Positions 1-8,274 of a stretch of DNA of 64,000 bases are shown one piece after another. The first letter of the stretch is position 1; each line of letters starts with the position of its first letter. A model generated the notes under the pieces. It was not told the DNA's origin, ran no database searches, and saw only the letters and a list, made by a program, of their open reading frames with translations. The stretch is from Epilithonimonas lactis (GTDB lineage Bacteria > Bacteroidota > Bacteroidia > Flavobacteriales > Weeksellaceae): the NCBI RefSeq assembly GCF_900110605.1, contig NZ_FOFI01000003.1, positions 248,001-312,000 of the forward strand, given 5' to 3'. The position numbers and the translations under genes are program-made.

Positions 1-1340
1 ACATCCGAGTTTCCGTGGTCTGCCAAGATGAAAACCGCGTAACCATTGTCGTAAGCCGTAGTTGCTACTTTTTGGATGCACTCGTCCACAACTTCCGCTG
101 CTTTGACAGCCGCCGAGAAAACGCCTGTGTGACCTACCATATCTGTGTTTGCAAAATTAAGAACCACAAAATCTGCTGTTCCATTTTCCAATTCTGGAAC
201 AATTGAGTTTGTGATGTCGTAAGCGGACATTTCTGGTTTCAAATCGTAGGTTGCCACGTCTTTCGGACTTGGGCAAAGCAATCTTCGTTCTTGAACAAAT
301 TCTGCCTCGCGACCGCCTGAGAAGAAAAACGTCACGTGTGGATATTTTTCTGTTTCAGCAATTCTGATCTGGGATTTGCCTGCAGATTCCAAAACTTCGC
401 CCATTGTTTTTTGAAGGACATTCTCATCGAAAACAACTTTTACATTTTGGAAGGATTTATCGTAGTTTGTCAAAGTCACATAATACAGATCCAGTTTTTT
501 CATTCCATATTCTGGGAAATCGTGTTGTGTCAAAACTTCTGTGATTTCGCGACCTCTGTCTGTACGGAAATTGAAGGAAATCACAACGTCGTGGTCCTCA
601 ATCTTACCAATCGGAAAATGGTTTTGAATCGCTACTATCGGTTGGATAAACTCATCCGTCACATCTTCGTTATAAGAATCCTGAATCGATTGTACAAAAT
701 CTTTGGATTCTTTCCCAACGCCGTTTACCATCAGGTCATATGCCAACTTCACGCGCTCCCAACGTCTGTCTCTATCCATCGCGTAGTAGCGACCAATCAA
801 AGATGCCAGTTTTCCCGTGGTTGCATTCATATGCGCCAAAAGTTCCTCGATGAAGCCTTTTCCAGATTTTGGGTCGCAATCTCTGCCGTCTGTGAAAGCG
901 TGAACGAAGACATTTTTGTCCAAGCCAAACTCGTGCGCGGCGGTCAATAAACCTTTCAAGTGATTGATATGAGAATGCACACCACCGTTGGAAACCAAAC
1001 CGATGAAATGTACTTTTTTATTGTTTGCTCTTGCGTATTCGAAAGCGTTTTGGATGACGTGCTCTCTGCCTAGACTTCCCGTTTCCACCGCCATATTAAG
1101 TCTTACCAGATTTTGGTAAACGACTCTACCGGCGCCAAGATTCATATGTCCAACTTCGGAATTTCCCATTTGTCCGGCGGGAAGACCAACGGCCAAACCA
1201 CTTGCTTCGAGGGTTGTGCTTGGAAAAGTTTGAAGGGCGTAATCTATAAAAGGCGTTTTGGCTTGTTTGAGAGCGGAAACTTCGTCATTGAGACCGATTC
1301 CCCAGCCGTCTAATATTGCAAGGATTGCTTTTTTTGACAT
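1..1340 (-). CDS. gpmI: 2,3-bisphosphoglycerate-independent phosphoglycerate mutase (3' end missing)
   Basis: Interconverts 3- and 2-phosphoglycerate in glycolysis and gluconeogenesis, in the cytosol, with Mn(II). The translated minus strand starts MSKKAILAILDGWGIG, which carries the first metal-binding Asp, and continues to the phosphoserine motif GNSEVGH, with the long alternating alkaline-phosphatase-like core after it. About 446 codons are present. The family is about 510 residues long, so the C-terminal part, including the last metal ligands, lies beyond the left edge. The ATG at 1338-1340 is chosen because it gives the family's normal N-terminus and a TAAATTTG promoter element lies 24 bases upstream. 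No partner gene is visible. Several long plus-strand frames over it are shadows. Confidence 0.95.
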   Translation of the reverse strand, partial: MSKKAILAILDGWGIGLNDEVSALKQAKTPFIDYALQTFPSTTLEASGLAVGLPAGQMGNSEVGHMNLGAGRVVYQNLVRLNMAVETGSLGREHVIQNAFEYARANNKKVHFIGLVSNGGVHSHINHLKGLLTAAHEFGLDKNVFVHAFTDGRDCDPKSGKGFIEELLAHMNATTGKLASLIGRYYAMDRDRRWERVKLAYDLMVNGVGKESKDFVQSIQDSYNEDVTDEFIQPIVAIQNHFPIGKIEDHDVVISFNFRTDRGREITEVLTQHDFPEYGMKKLDLYYVTLTNYDKSFQNVKVVFDENVLQKTMGEVLESAGKSQIRIAETEKYPHVTFFFSGGREAEFVQERRLLCPSPKDVATYDLKPEMSAYDITNSIVPELENGTADFVVLNFANTDMVGHTGVFSAAVKAAEVVDECIQKVATTAYDNGYAVFILADHGNSD

Positions 1341-1363
1341 TTTGATTTCTTATTTTGTTTATA

Positions 1364-1371
1364 CAAATTTA
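1364..1371 (-). promoter_or_regulatory. Bacteroidota -7 element of gpmI
   Basis: The minus strand reads TAAATTTG, an exact match to the Bacteroidota TAnnTTTG -7 consensus, 24 bases before the gpmI ATG. No clear TTG -33 element was found at the usual distance, so this is a partial promoter match. Confidence 0.4.
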
Positions 1372-1458
1372 CGAAATGAAAATGCGTTCTAATAAATTTT
1401 TGAGGATTTTTTTGGATTGATTAATTTAAAATTCAAATATAACTAAGACCAGCAAAGT

Positions 1459-1890
1459 CTATTTTTTATATTTAGTAAAAATCAAAATTCCTTCAAAATT
1501 CCCTCTTTTTGTTCCTTGTAAAATAATAGAATCTTTATTCATAAAAAGGATTTTTCTATTAAACTTTTGATAATAACCAGTCTTAGTATTTAAGACAGAT
1601 TCAATAGAAACAGTAGAATCGCTTGTCACAAACCATCTTTCTGTATTCCACATATTATCTTTTGGTAGTAACTCTAATTTACCGGTCGAACTTACATTAA
1701 TATAATCTTTCATTTTTCCATCACTGTAAAATTCACGAACACGATATGGATAAAATTGATGAGAACTATCAATTGAATAACAATACCATTTTTTTCCTTT
1801 AATATCAGAAAATGTTGTGATTATTTTATCTTCTTGTGATTCACACGAAGAAATAATTAGCAATAAGATTAAAAGAGTAAATATTCTCAT
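1459..1890 (-). CDS. small lipoprotein of unknown function
   Basis: 143 residues. The N-terminus is a short hydrophobic stretch ending in a lipobox (IISSC, Cys at about residue 15), so the mature protein should be lipid-anchored in the envelope. The rest is rich in aromatic, Lys and Ser/Thr residues and looks like a small beta-rich domain (ends GILIFTKYKK), possibly lipocalin-like in shape. I see no motif that identifies a family. It stands alone between gpmI and the divergent SUI1 gene, and is slightly more AT-rich than either. Reading-frame quality and lipobox support a real gene; the function is unknown. Confidence 0.7.
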   Translation of the reverse strand: MRIFTLLILLLIISSCESQEDKIITTFSDIKGKKWYCYSIDSSHQFYPYRVREFYSDGKMKDYINVSSTGKLELLPKDNMWNTERWFVTSDSTVSIESVLNTKTGYYQKFNRKILFMNKDSIILQGTKRGNFEGILIFTKYKK

Positions 1891-2006
1891 CTTTTTTGTC
1901 TCGTTAAATATGATTTGATTTCAAATTTACATAATCAAACTAATATATTTAATTTCCCAGAATAATAATTATCACTACCTTTAAAACCCTTATTTAAATT
2001 GACATA

Positions 2007-2339
2007 ATGGACCTAAGAGACCAACTGAAAAACCTTTTTCCTGGGCACGACGAGCAGGATTTTGAAATGCCAGATGAAGAAAAAGAAAACTTCAAACAGA
2101 AAGAACCGCTCGTTTGCAAATTCGAGAAGAAAGGCAGAAACGGAAAACCCGTCACCATCATCGAAGGCTGGGAAGGCGACGACGAAGGCCTGAAAGAAAT
2201 CTCCAAAAAAATCAAAACAAAACTCGGCATCGGTGGCTCGGAAAAAGACGGCGTCATCATCATCCAAGGCGACAATCGCGACAAAATAATGACCATCCTA
2301 AAAGAAATGGGCTACAAAACAAAACGTGTCGGAGGTTAA
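2007..2339 (+). CDS. SUI1/eIF1-domain translation factor (YciH-like)
   Basis: 110 residues with an N-terminal acidic and Lys-rich arm (1-35) and a C-terminal SUI1/eIF1-like domain (about 40-108). The domain carries the expected sequence pattern: a basic KKGRNGKPVT stretch, then GLKEISKKIKTKLGIGGS, VIIIQGD and a final Met-Gly-Tyr-Lys block. Bacterial SUI1 proteins are thought to bind the small ribosomal subunit and affect start-codon selection, though their role is poorly defined. The ATG at 2007 is the only good start. It is transcribed alone, divergent from the lipoprotein gene. Confidence 0.85.
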   Translation: MDLRDQLKNLFPGHDEQDFEMPDEEKENFKQKEPLVCKFEKKGRNGKPVTIIEGWEGDDEGLKEISKKIKTKLGIGGSEKDGVIIIQGDNRDKIMTILKEMGYKTKRVGG

Positions 2340-2388
2340 TTTATAAACGATAAATGATAGGTGATAAATGATTTTTGCTATGTGGGTT

Positions 2389-2530
2389 AAACACAGAGGC
2401 ACAAAGATTTTTTTCACAATCAATCACTTTTTAAGGCACAAGGAAAATCTTTGATTTTTATTTTTAGCGAAGCTAAACTTTGTGCCTTAAAACACAAGAC
2501 ATTCCTTAAAAAAAACTTGTGCCTTCGTGT
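2389..2530. repeat. intergenic 'cacaaag' hairpin repeat, copy 1
   Basis: The stretch opens with AAACACAGAGGCACAAAG, contains CTTTGTGCCTTAAAACACAAG in inverted orientation, and closes with CTTGTGCCTTCGTGT. The arms are short imperfect inverted copies of a GGCACAAAG core. Related copies lie at 3753-3844 and about 52163-52255, always between genes. It overlaps the upstream GTG that could extend the next gene, which is a reason to reject that start. Confidence 0.6.
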
Positions 2531-2569
2531 AATTTTCAAACCCCTAATCTCCTTAGAAAAAACTGTCTT

Positions 2570-3742
2570 TTGAAACAAATTCCTGATAATCATATCATCA
2601 TTATTGGCGCTGGTCCAGCGGGATTGATGGCATCACAAATCCTTGCTGAGAAAGGCTTCAAAGTTCAAATTTTCGAGCAAAACAAAGCTTCGGGAAGGAA
2701 ATTTCTGGTGGCTGGAAATGGCGGTTTCAATCTGACACATAGTGAGGAATTAGAATTTTTTATCGAAAAATATGATGCGCCGGAAATTCGGGAGATTGTA
2801 AAAGGTTTTGATAATAAAAAGGTGGTGGATTGGCTTTCCGATTTGGGAATTACGACTTATGTTGGAAGTTCTGGGAAGATTTTTCCTACTAAGAATTTCA
2901 AGCCGATTCAGGTTTTGAAAGCTTGGCTTGACAGGTTGGAGCAACTTGGCGTTGTCATTCATTACGAACATACTTTTATTGATTTTGACGAGAATTTTGT
3001 GACGCTTAAACATAAAGAGAACGAACTTAAAGTTGACTATTCAAAATTGATTTTGGCGATGGGTGGCGGTTCCTGGAAAAAGACAGGTTCTGATGCGAAA
3101 TGGATTGAGATTTTAAAATCCAAAAATATTGAAATCACGCCTTTAGAATCCGCAAATTCTGGTTACAACACAGACTCTAAATTTCATCAACTGCAAGGTC
3201 AATATCTTAAAAACATAAAAGTTTCTTTTGAAGGAAATGATAAAATCGGAGAAGTGGTTTTTACAAAATATGGCATCGAAGGCAGTCCGATTTATTATCT
3301 GAATCGCTTCACGAGAAAACACGATTTCCCATTAATCATCAATATCGATTTAAAACCAAATCTCTTAGAAGCAGAAATCCTCGAACAATTGAACGGAACT
3401 GAAAAGATAAGTCAGGTTTTGAAACGGAAACTAAAACTTTCAACAACCGCGCTCAACCTTCTGAAAACTTTAGACAAAGAAACTTACACAAACATAGAAA
3501 TTCTATCAAAATTAATAAAGAAATTCCCGATTGAGATTCTAAGCTACAGACCAATCGATGAAGTGATTTCGACTTCTGGCGGTGTTTCATTTTCAGAATT
3601 GAATGACAAACTTGAACTAAACAAATTCCCAAACGTTTTCTGTGCCGGCGAAATGATAGATTGGGAAGCACCGACTGGCGGTTATCTTTTGCAGGCTTGC
3701 TTCAGTACAGGATTTTGGGTGGCAAATGAGATTTCTAAATAG
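2570..3742 (+). CDS. BaiN/HI0933-family FAD-dependent oxidoreductase
   Basis: About 390 residues. The N-terminus holds the dinucleotide-binding loop IIIIGAGPAGLMASQ with an acidic residue ending the second strand (IFEQN). The family signature GRKFLVAGNGGFNLTH follows at about residue 45, and a C-terminal FAD-contact block (STSGGVSFSELN, then CAGEMIDWEAPTGGYLLQ) completes the fold. These are marks of the HI0933/BaiN flavoprotein family; substrates are mostly unknown. No ATG precedes the Rossmann strand. The TTG at 2570 gives a compact N-terminus (MKQIPDN...), while a GTG at 2519 would lie in the intergenic repeat, so I prefer 2570. Monocistronic. Confidence 0.85.
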   Translation: MKQIPDNHIIIIGAGPAGLMASQILAEKGFKVQIFEQNKASGRKFLVAGNGGFNLTHSEELEFFIEKYDAPEIREIVKGFDNKKVVDWLSDLGITTYVGSSGKIFPTKNFKPIQVLKAWLDRLEQLGVVIHYEHTFIDFDENFVTLKHKENELKVDYSKLILAMGGGSWKKTGSDAKWIEILKSKNIEITPLESANSGYNTDSKFHQLQGQYLKNIKVSFEGNDKIGEVVFTKYGIEGSPIYYLNRFTRKHDFPLIINIDLKPNLLEAEILEQLNGTEKISQVLKRKLKLSTTALNLLKTLDKETYTNIEILSKLIKKFPIEILSYRPIDEVISTSGGVSFSELNDKLELNKFPNVFCAGEMIDWEAPTGGYLLQACFSTGFWVANEISK

Positions 3743-3752
3743 TTATAATTAA

Positions 3753-3844
3753 ACCACATAGACACATAGTAAACTACATACAAAAAGAGAAAATAGAAAT
3801 TTCTTAAGACTATTTTTCCTTTCAAAACTATGTGCCTATGTGGT
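3753..3844. repeat. intergenic 'cacatag' inverted repeat, copy 2
   Basis: ACCACATAGACACATAG at 3753-3769 is matched by its inverted copy CTATGTGCCTATGTGGT at 3828-3844, 16 of 17 positions pairing. The intervening bases are AT-rich. It sits just after the flavoprotein gene, so it could also fold as a long hairpin in that transcript. Same family as 2389-2530. Confidence 0.7.
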
Positions 3845-4009
3845 AAAAATATCTTTGAAAAGAAATATAATTTGTTTTTTGCAAAATTAAAAAGCGTCAA
3901 TCCTTTTGCGGATGGAGAATTTTGTTAACTTTAAAACCTTTTTAATTTCAAAAATTAATGCCTCTTACAATCATTAATTTTTTAATCTTTTAAATTATAA
4001 ATCAACAAT

Positions 4010-4864
4010 ATGATCAACAAATTAGCAGATTCCGAACTGGTCCTAAACGACGACGGAAGTGTTTATCACCTCAATCTTCTTCCCGAAGACCTTGCCGAAA
4101 AAGTAATCTTGGTGGGCGATCCGGACAGAGTTCCAAAAGTTTCAAAGTATTTCGACACGATTGAAATCAAAAAGAATAAAAGAGAATTCTACACGCACAC
4201 CGGAACTTTGCGTGGCGAAAGAATTACCGTGATGTCAACCGGAATCGGGACTGAGAATATCGATATCGTGATGAACGAGCTAGATGCTTTGGTGAATATC
4301 GATTTGAAGGCGAAGGAATTCAAGACAGAACATAAGGCTTTGGAACTTTTCCGTTTGGGAACTTGCGGAAGTGTGAACCCGGATATCGAGGTCAATAATA
4401 TGTTGGTGACAGAAAATGTGGTCGGTCTTGACGGACTTTTGCATTTCTATCAGGATTACGCCTTTGAAAATGAATTCAGCAAAAACTTCTTGGCAAAATT
4501 CCCTTACGAGAAAATCAAACCAATGTTGTATTTCTCAGATTGGGCAGAGGATATTTCTGATTATTACGCCGATGCAAAATACAGAGGAAACACCGCGACT
4601 TTCCCAGGTTTCTACGCACCACAAGGTCGCCAGTTGAGACTGAAAGCTTTGGACGACCAATTCCTTGAAACATTGAATGACCTTGGCGTTTCCAACTTCG
4701 AAATGGAAACTTCCGCGATCTATGGTCTTTCAAAATTGCTAGGCCACAAAGCTTTGACCGTCAACTGTGTCATCGCCAACAGAAGACGTGGAGAATTTGC
4801 CAGCGACCACCACGCGTCAGAGAAAATGATGATCGAATGGGTTCTTGAGAGAATCATTAAATAG
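4010..4864 (+). CDS. nucleoside phosphorylase (uridine phosphorylase-like)
   Basis: 284 residues of the PNP/UDP phosphorylase family, which cleaves nucleosides with phosphate to base and ribose-1-phosphate in salvage. Visible family blocks are VILVGDPDRVPKVS at about 33-46 (phosphate-binding Gly and Arg), the MSTGIGTENIDIVMNEL block at about 77, FRLGTCGSVNPDI at about 112, and NFEMETSAIYGLSKLLGH near residue 230, where the Glu-Met-Glu segment contacts the ribose. The overall pattern fits uridine phosphorylase better than trimeric PNP, but substrate choice cannot be decided from sequence alone. Single gene with a hairpin terminator about 100 bases downstream. Confidence 0.88.
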   Translation: MINKLADSELVLNDDGSVYHLNLLPEDLAEKVILVGDPDRVPKVSKYFDTIEIKKNKREFYTHTGTLRGERITVMSTGIGTENIDIVMNELDALVNIDLKAKEFKTEHKALELFRLGTCGSVNPDIEVNNMLVTENVVGLDGLLHFYQDYAFENEFSKNFLAKFPYEKIKPMLYFSDWAEDISDYYADAKYRGNTATFPGFYAPQGRQLRLKALDDQFLETLNDLGVSNFEMETSAIYGLSKLLGHKALTVNCVIANRRRGEFASDHHASEKMMIEWVLERIIK

Positions 4865-4882
4865 AAAATGAAATTCGTTTTA

Positions 4883-4943
4883 CCCCAGCCCTAAAGGGAG
4901 CCGAATTCCATTAGCGCAAATTTTTACCCTTTAGAGATGGGGG
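4883..4943. repeat. REP-like CCCTAAAGGG palindromic repeat, copy 1
   Basis: CCCCAGCCCTAAAGGG at the left is followed by an inverted, slightly degenerate CCCTTTAGAGATGGGG at the right. Each arm contains an internal palindrome (CCCTAAAGGG). A cleaner copy of the same element is at 35714-35779. The two-copy nested architecture is that of a REP/BIME-type extragenic repeat. Confidence 0.7.
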
Positions 4944-4960
4944 AAAAAAATTTCTTATTA

Positions 4961-4996
4961 CAAAGCAACATTCAGAAATGAGTGTTGCTTTTTTCG
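4961..4996 (+). terminator. rho-independent terminator of the nucleoside phosphorylase gene
   Basis: AAAGCAACA and TGTTGCTTT form a 9-bp stem around a 12-base loop, followed by a run of T. Confidence 0.7.
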
Positions 4997-5112
4997 TATT
5001 TGGTTTTATTTATAATTACTTTAACGTTCGTTAAGATTTTGCGGCATTCAAATTGAATAATTGATAGCATCAAATCAAATTTTTCAATTTTTAACTCACA
5101 AAATAAATTATT

Positions 5113-5451
5113 ATGAGCACTCAAGATCAAAATTATAACGACGCAGAAAGAGCAGTAAACAAAACAGAAAACTCATTAGAGAACGCTGCAGACAAAACAA
5201 AAAACACAGTCAATGAATATGCTGACAAAGCAAGAAATTACATTGATGAACAAAAAAGGAAAAATGAAGAGCCAACAAGAGACGGCTTCTTCGAAAATCT
5301 AAAAGCAAGTGCATCTGAAGCTTGGGAAGACACAAAAGACTTCGCAGAAAAAGCTTGGGACAGCACAAAAGATACAGCCTCTGACGCTTGGGAAAAAACC
5401 AAGGATGCTAGCGAAGACGTAAAAGCAGAAGTTAGAAAAGCAACGAATTAG
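5113..5451 (+). CDS. LEA-like amphipathic repeat stress protein
   Basis: 112 residues, extremely hydrophilic, with no Cys and no hydrophobic core. The C-terminal half repeats an 11-residue pattern, visible as EAWEDTKDFAE, KAWDSTKDTAS and DAWEKTKDASE, and the N-terminal half has related Ala/Lys/Glu/Asn heptad-like stretches. This pattern is typical of group 3 LEA-like and YtxH/CsbD-associated stress proteins that form amphipathic helices on drying or at membranes. No signal peptide is seen, so it should be cytosolic. It has its own strong terminator. Role in desiccation or osmotic stress is inferred from composition only. Confidence 0.75.
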   Translation: MSTQDQNYNDAERAVNKTENSLENAADKTKNTVNEYADKARNYIDEQKRKNEEPTRDGFFENLKASASEAWEDTKDFAEKAWDSTKDTASDAWEKTKDASEDVKAEVRKATN

Positions 5452-5480
5452 TTTTAAGTTAGTAATAGTTTTTCAAAACG

Positions 5481-5516
5481 AAAGGAGAAGACATTTATCA
5501 CGTCTTCTCCTTTTTA
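5481..5516 (+). terminator. strong terminator after the LEA-like gene
   Basis: AAGGAGAAGAC pairs with GTCTTCTCCTT around a 9-base loop, followed by TTTTTATTTT. Confidence 0.85.
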
Positions 5517-5519
5517 TTT

Positions 5520-5527
5520 TATATTTG
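5520..5527 (+). promoter_or_regulatory. -7 element of the M28 peptidase gene
   Basis: TATATTTG matches the Bacteroidota TAnnTTTG consensus 19 bases before the ATG at 5547. It directly abuts the preceding terminator, so the peptidase is probably transcribed separately. The -33 TTG is not clear. Confidence 0.45.
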
Positions 5528-5546
5528 CACTTTATTAAGATGTAAA

Positions 5547-6707
5547 ATGAAAAACTTACTTTTCTCCATATTATTCGCAGGAATATTTGCAAATTCTCAA
5601 ACATTCAATCAGAATTACGCCGATGTCAGCAATTTGGTCTCACAAACCAACGTCAACACGTACTTGCAAGAGTTTGAAGGCTTGGGCGTGAAAACCACAG
5701 GCTCTACCGCCAACAACAATGCCTACAATTGGCTGAAGAATAAGTATCTCTCTTTCGGATATTCAGAAACGGAAATCACGAGAGACAATTTTACTTACAA
5801 CGGTAATTCTACCTCCAACCTGATTGTCACAAAAACAGGAACAAAATATCCGAACACCTACATCATCGTTTGTGGCCACTACGACACAATCACCGGAACA
5901 GGAACCAATGACAATGGAAGCGGCGTTTCGGTCATTCTCGAAGTTGCCCGTCTTTTGAAAAACGTCAATACCGAGTATTCCATCAAGTTCATCAATTTTT
6001 CTGGCGAAGAGCAAGGTCTTCTTGGTTCCGCACATTATGTTTCAAATGTTGTGAACGCCACCAATCCGAAAATGAACATCCGCCTCGTCCTCAACATCGA
6101 TGAAGTCGGGGGCATCAAAGGACAGACCAACGATACAATCACTTGCGAAAGAGACGAGTCTAGCAATCCTAGCGCCAACAACGCGGCTTCCAATACTTTC
6201 ACGCAACAATTGATGAATTGCGTCACGCTTTATTCAACTTTGAAGACCAATCTCAGTTACGCTTACGCCTCAGATTATATGCCGTTCCAAGCCAACGGCG
6301 AGATCATCACAGGCTTGTTTGAGTACAACGAAACACCTTACGCACACACGGCAAACGATACTTACGCAAATCTAGATCCGGTCTACATCTACAAAATCGC
6401 AAAAGCCACAGTCGGCGCGGTCCAACATTTCGCGGTTGCTGGCCAAACTTTGGACACTTGCACGCCAAAAGAGATTGCGATGAGTTTCAGATTTTACCCA
6501 AATCCAGCAAAGGATTATCTCCAACTCGAATTCCTGAACAGCAAAACCCAACGTTTCACCTTTACCATCACAGATTTTGAAGGCAAGACCTTGAGCAAGA
6601 CAGAAAATCAAACCAGAATCGACATTTCATCACTTCCAAAAGGAATCTACTTGGGAACTTTCAAAGTCGAGGATCAGGTGATCACCAAGAAGATCATTGT
6701 AGAATAA
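5547..6707 (+). CDS. secreted M28-family zinc aminopeptidase with T9SS sorting domain
   Basis: 386 residues. Signal peptide at 1-18 (MKNLLFSILFAGIFANSQ). The M28 catalytic domain shows the two-zinc ligand series: His-Tyr-Asp (CGHYDTITG, about 112), the bridging Asp in NDNGSG, the Glu-Glu pair in INFSGEEQGLLGS (general base and ligand), Asp in NIDEVGG and a late His in ETPYAHTANDTY. The last 70 residues are a type A T9SS C-terminal domain (FYPNPAKDYL to a basic ITKKIIVE end), which directs export through the type IX system and surface attachment or release. It should trim amino-terminal residues from extracellular peptides. Monocistronic; downstream lies an intergenic hairpin repeat. Confidence 0.9.
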   Translation: MKNLLFSILFAGIFANSQTFNQNYADVSNLVSQTNVNTYLQEFEGLGVKTTGSTANNNAYNWLKNKYLSFGYSETEITRDNFTYNGNSTSNLIVTKTGTKYPNTYIIVCGHYDTITGTGTNDNGSGVSVILEVARLLKNVNTEYSIKFINFSGEEQGLLGSAHYVSNVVNATNPKMNIRLVLNIDEVGGIKGQTNDTITCERDESSNPSANNAASNTFTQQLMNCVTLYSTLKTNLSYAYASDYMPFQANGEIITGLFEYNETPYAHTANDTYANLDPVYIYKIAKATVGAVQHFAVAGQTLDTCTPKEIAMSFRFYPNPAKDYLQLEFLNSKTQRFTFTITDFEGKTLSKTENQTRIDISSLPKGIYLGTFKVEDQVITKKIIVE

Positions 6708-6734
6708 AATTACCACCTTTTCAGTTCGAAATGA

Positions 6735-6873
6735 TTTGGGCAATTCCCTCGCCTATCCTTTGCCACAGCTCGGGTCGCGCTATCCGCTATTATCTTTTTC
6801 TGCCCTCACATTCCCCGGGCCATAGAAAAAGGATAACCGCTACTATCGCTATTGCAAGGCCGTTTTGTTGGAA
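6735..6873. repeat. flavobacterial long intergenic hairpin repeat, copy 1
   Basis: The region from 6735 holds GCGCTATCCGCTATTATC with CTTTTTCTG after it, and then the inverse GAAAAAGGATAACCGCTACT before ATCGCTATTGC. The arms pair as a long imperfect hairpin with a GGGCCATAG tip. It is clearly more GC-rich than nearby intergenic DNA. Related structures, recognisable by an ATCCTTTTT/AAAAAGGAT core and CCGCT or CCGTT flanks, lie at 9779-9893 and 31682-31836. I recognise this type from flavobacterial genomes in general but know of no established function. Confidence 0.65.
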
Positions 6874-6963
6874 ATTTACACGTTCTCTTTTTTAGAACAT
6901 TTCTACATTGCAATTTTCAGAATAAACAATCATAATAATTTCGTATTACGAAATCAAAAATTT

Positions 6964-6971
6964 GTATCTTT
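6964..6971 (+). promoter_or_regulatory. -7 element of the sigma-54 response regulator gene
   Basis: TATCTTTG followed by CAAC is a perfect TAnnTTTG -7 element, only 6 bases before the ATG at 6978. Transcription from it would give an almost leaderless mRNA. Confidence 0.5.
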
Positions 6972-6977
6972 GCAACT

Positions 6978-8162
6978 ATGCAAAAAATCTTAATCGTAGA
7001 GGACGAAAAAGCAATATCCGGCGTTCTACACAGTATTTTATCGGACGAACTTCCTGAATACCAATTCGAAATAGCCGAAGATGGTCTTGAGGGTTTCAAA
7101 TTTATAGAGAAAGAAGATTTTGCTTTGGTAATTTCTGATATCAAAATGCCAAAAATCTCCGGAACAGAACTTCTGAAACAAACTCTTGCCATCAAGCCAG
7201 AGACGACGTTCATTATGATATCCGGACACGCAGATATTGATACTGCAGTTGGCTGCTTGAGAGAAGGCGCTTATGACTTCATCTCAAAACCAATCGATAT
7301 CAACAGATTGATCACCAGTGTAAAAAACGCTTTGGACAAAGGCAATCTTCAAAAAGCAAACACAAATCTGAAGCAGGAAAATTCCCAGCTGAAGAAAAAA
7401 GTCAATAAAAAATACCAGATGATCGGGCAATCGCCTGCACTTAAGAAGATCCAGGAGATCATCGACAAAGTGGCGGTTTCCGACGCAAGAGTTCTTGTGA
7501 CCGGACCAAACGGTGCTGGTAAAGAATTGGTAGCTCACGCGATCCACTCCCAAAGTGAAAGATCAAGAGGACCAATGATCGAAGTGAACTGTGCGGCAAT
7601 CCCATCAGAATTGATCGAAAGTGAATTGTTCGGCCACGTGAAAGGTTCTTTTACTGGCGCGATCAAAGATAAATCCGGAAAATTCGAGCAGGCAACTGGC
7701 GGAACTATTTTCTTGGATGAGATCGGTGATATGAGTCTGGTTGCTCAGGCAAAAGTACTTAGAGCTTTGCAGGAAAGCAAAGTTTCTCCTGTAGGAAGCG
7801 ACAAAGAGATCAAAGTAGATGTCCGTGTTATCGCTGCGACCAACAAAAATCTGGCTAAAGAAATCGAGCAAGGAAAATTCCGTGAGGATCTATACCACAG
7901 GCTTTCTGTGATCGAGATCAGTGTTCCTTCCCTTAACGACAGAGCGGAAGATATTCCATTGTTGGTAGAGCATTTCACCAATTCAATTGCTTCAGAAAAC
8001 GGTTCTGCAGCTAAGAAATTCGATGACAAAGCAATCAAATCATTACAGCAATATGACTGGACCGGAAACATCCGTGAGCTTAGAAACGTTGTAGAAAGGT
8101 TGATCATCTTAGGTGCTGATCCTGTGACTGCTGACGACGTTGCTAGTTTTGTAAAGAAATAA
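6978..8162 (+). CDS. sigma-54 activator response regulator lacking the Fis-type DNA-binding domain
   Basis: 394 residues. A receiver domain occupies about 1-120 (acidic pair at VEDE, phospho-acceptor Asp in LVISDIKMP, Lys in FISKPID). A linker helix leads to an AAA+ sigma-54 interaction domain (about 145-380) with Walker A GPNGAGKE, the loop GSFTGA in place of the usual GAFTGA, Walker B GTIFLDEIGDM and the arginine region FREDLYHRLSV. The chain stops right after the C-terminal AAA+ lid (GNIRELRNVVERL...VASFVKK), so the usual 50-60 residue Fis helix-turn-helix is absent. It should be phosphorylated by a sensor kinase not encoded nearby. It may act without specific DNA binding, as described for a few such proteins. 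Confidence 0.88.
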   Translation: MQKILIVEDEKAISGVLHSILSDELPEYQFEIAEDGLEGFKFIEKEDFALVISDIKMPKISGTELLKQTLAIKPETTFIMISGHADIDTAVGCLREGAYDFISKPIDINRLITSVKNALDKGNLQKANTNLKQENSQLKKKVNKKYQMIGQSPALKKIQEIIDKVAVSDARVLVTGPNGAGKELVAHAIHSQSERSRGPMIEVNCAAIPSELIESELFGHVKGSFTGAIKDKSGKFEQATGGTIFLDEIGDMSLVAQAKVLRALQESKVSPVGSDKEIKVDVRVIAATNKNLAKEIEQGKFREDLYHRLSVIEISVPSLNDRAEDIPLLVEHFTNSIASENGSAAKKFDDKAIKSLQQYDWTGNIRELRNVVERLIILGADPVTADDVASFVKK

Positions 8163-8183
8163 ACTTAATTAAATATTATATTT

Positions 8184-8212
8184 AACCGCAGTTTATTCTG
8201 CGGTTTTTTTTT
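8184..8212 (+). terminator. terminator of the sigma-54 regulator gene
   Basis: AACCGCAG pairs with CTGCGGTT around TTTATT, followed by nine T in all. Confidence 0.85.
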
Positions 8213-8274
8213 GGAAAAAAAATGAGATTCTATGCGGTAGAATCCTTCATTTAAAAATAAAATAAGATAAACAA

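Noticed and set aside
336-950. 204-codon plus-strand frame opposite gpmI
   Set aside because: It mirrors the conserved gpmI coding frame and encodes no recognisable domain; it is a shadow of a highly conserved gene.
2342-2373. TGATAAATGAT-like repeats here and near 57140 and 59770
   Set aside because: Short, AT-rich and without fixed structure; may be remnants of intergenic repeats but not distinguishable from chance.
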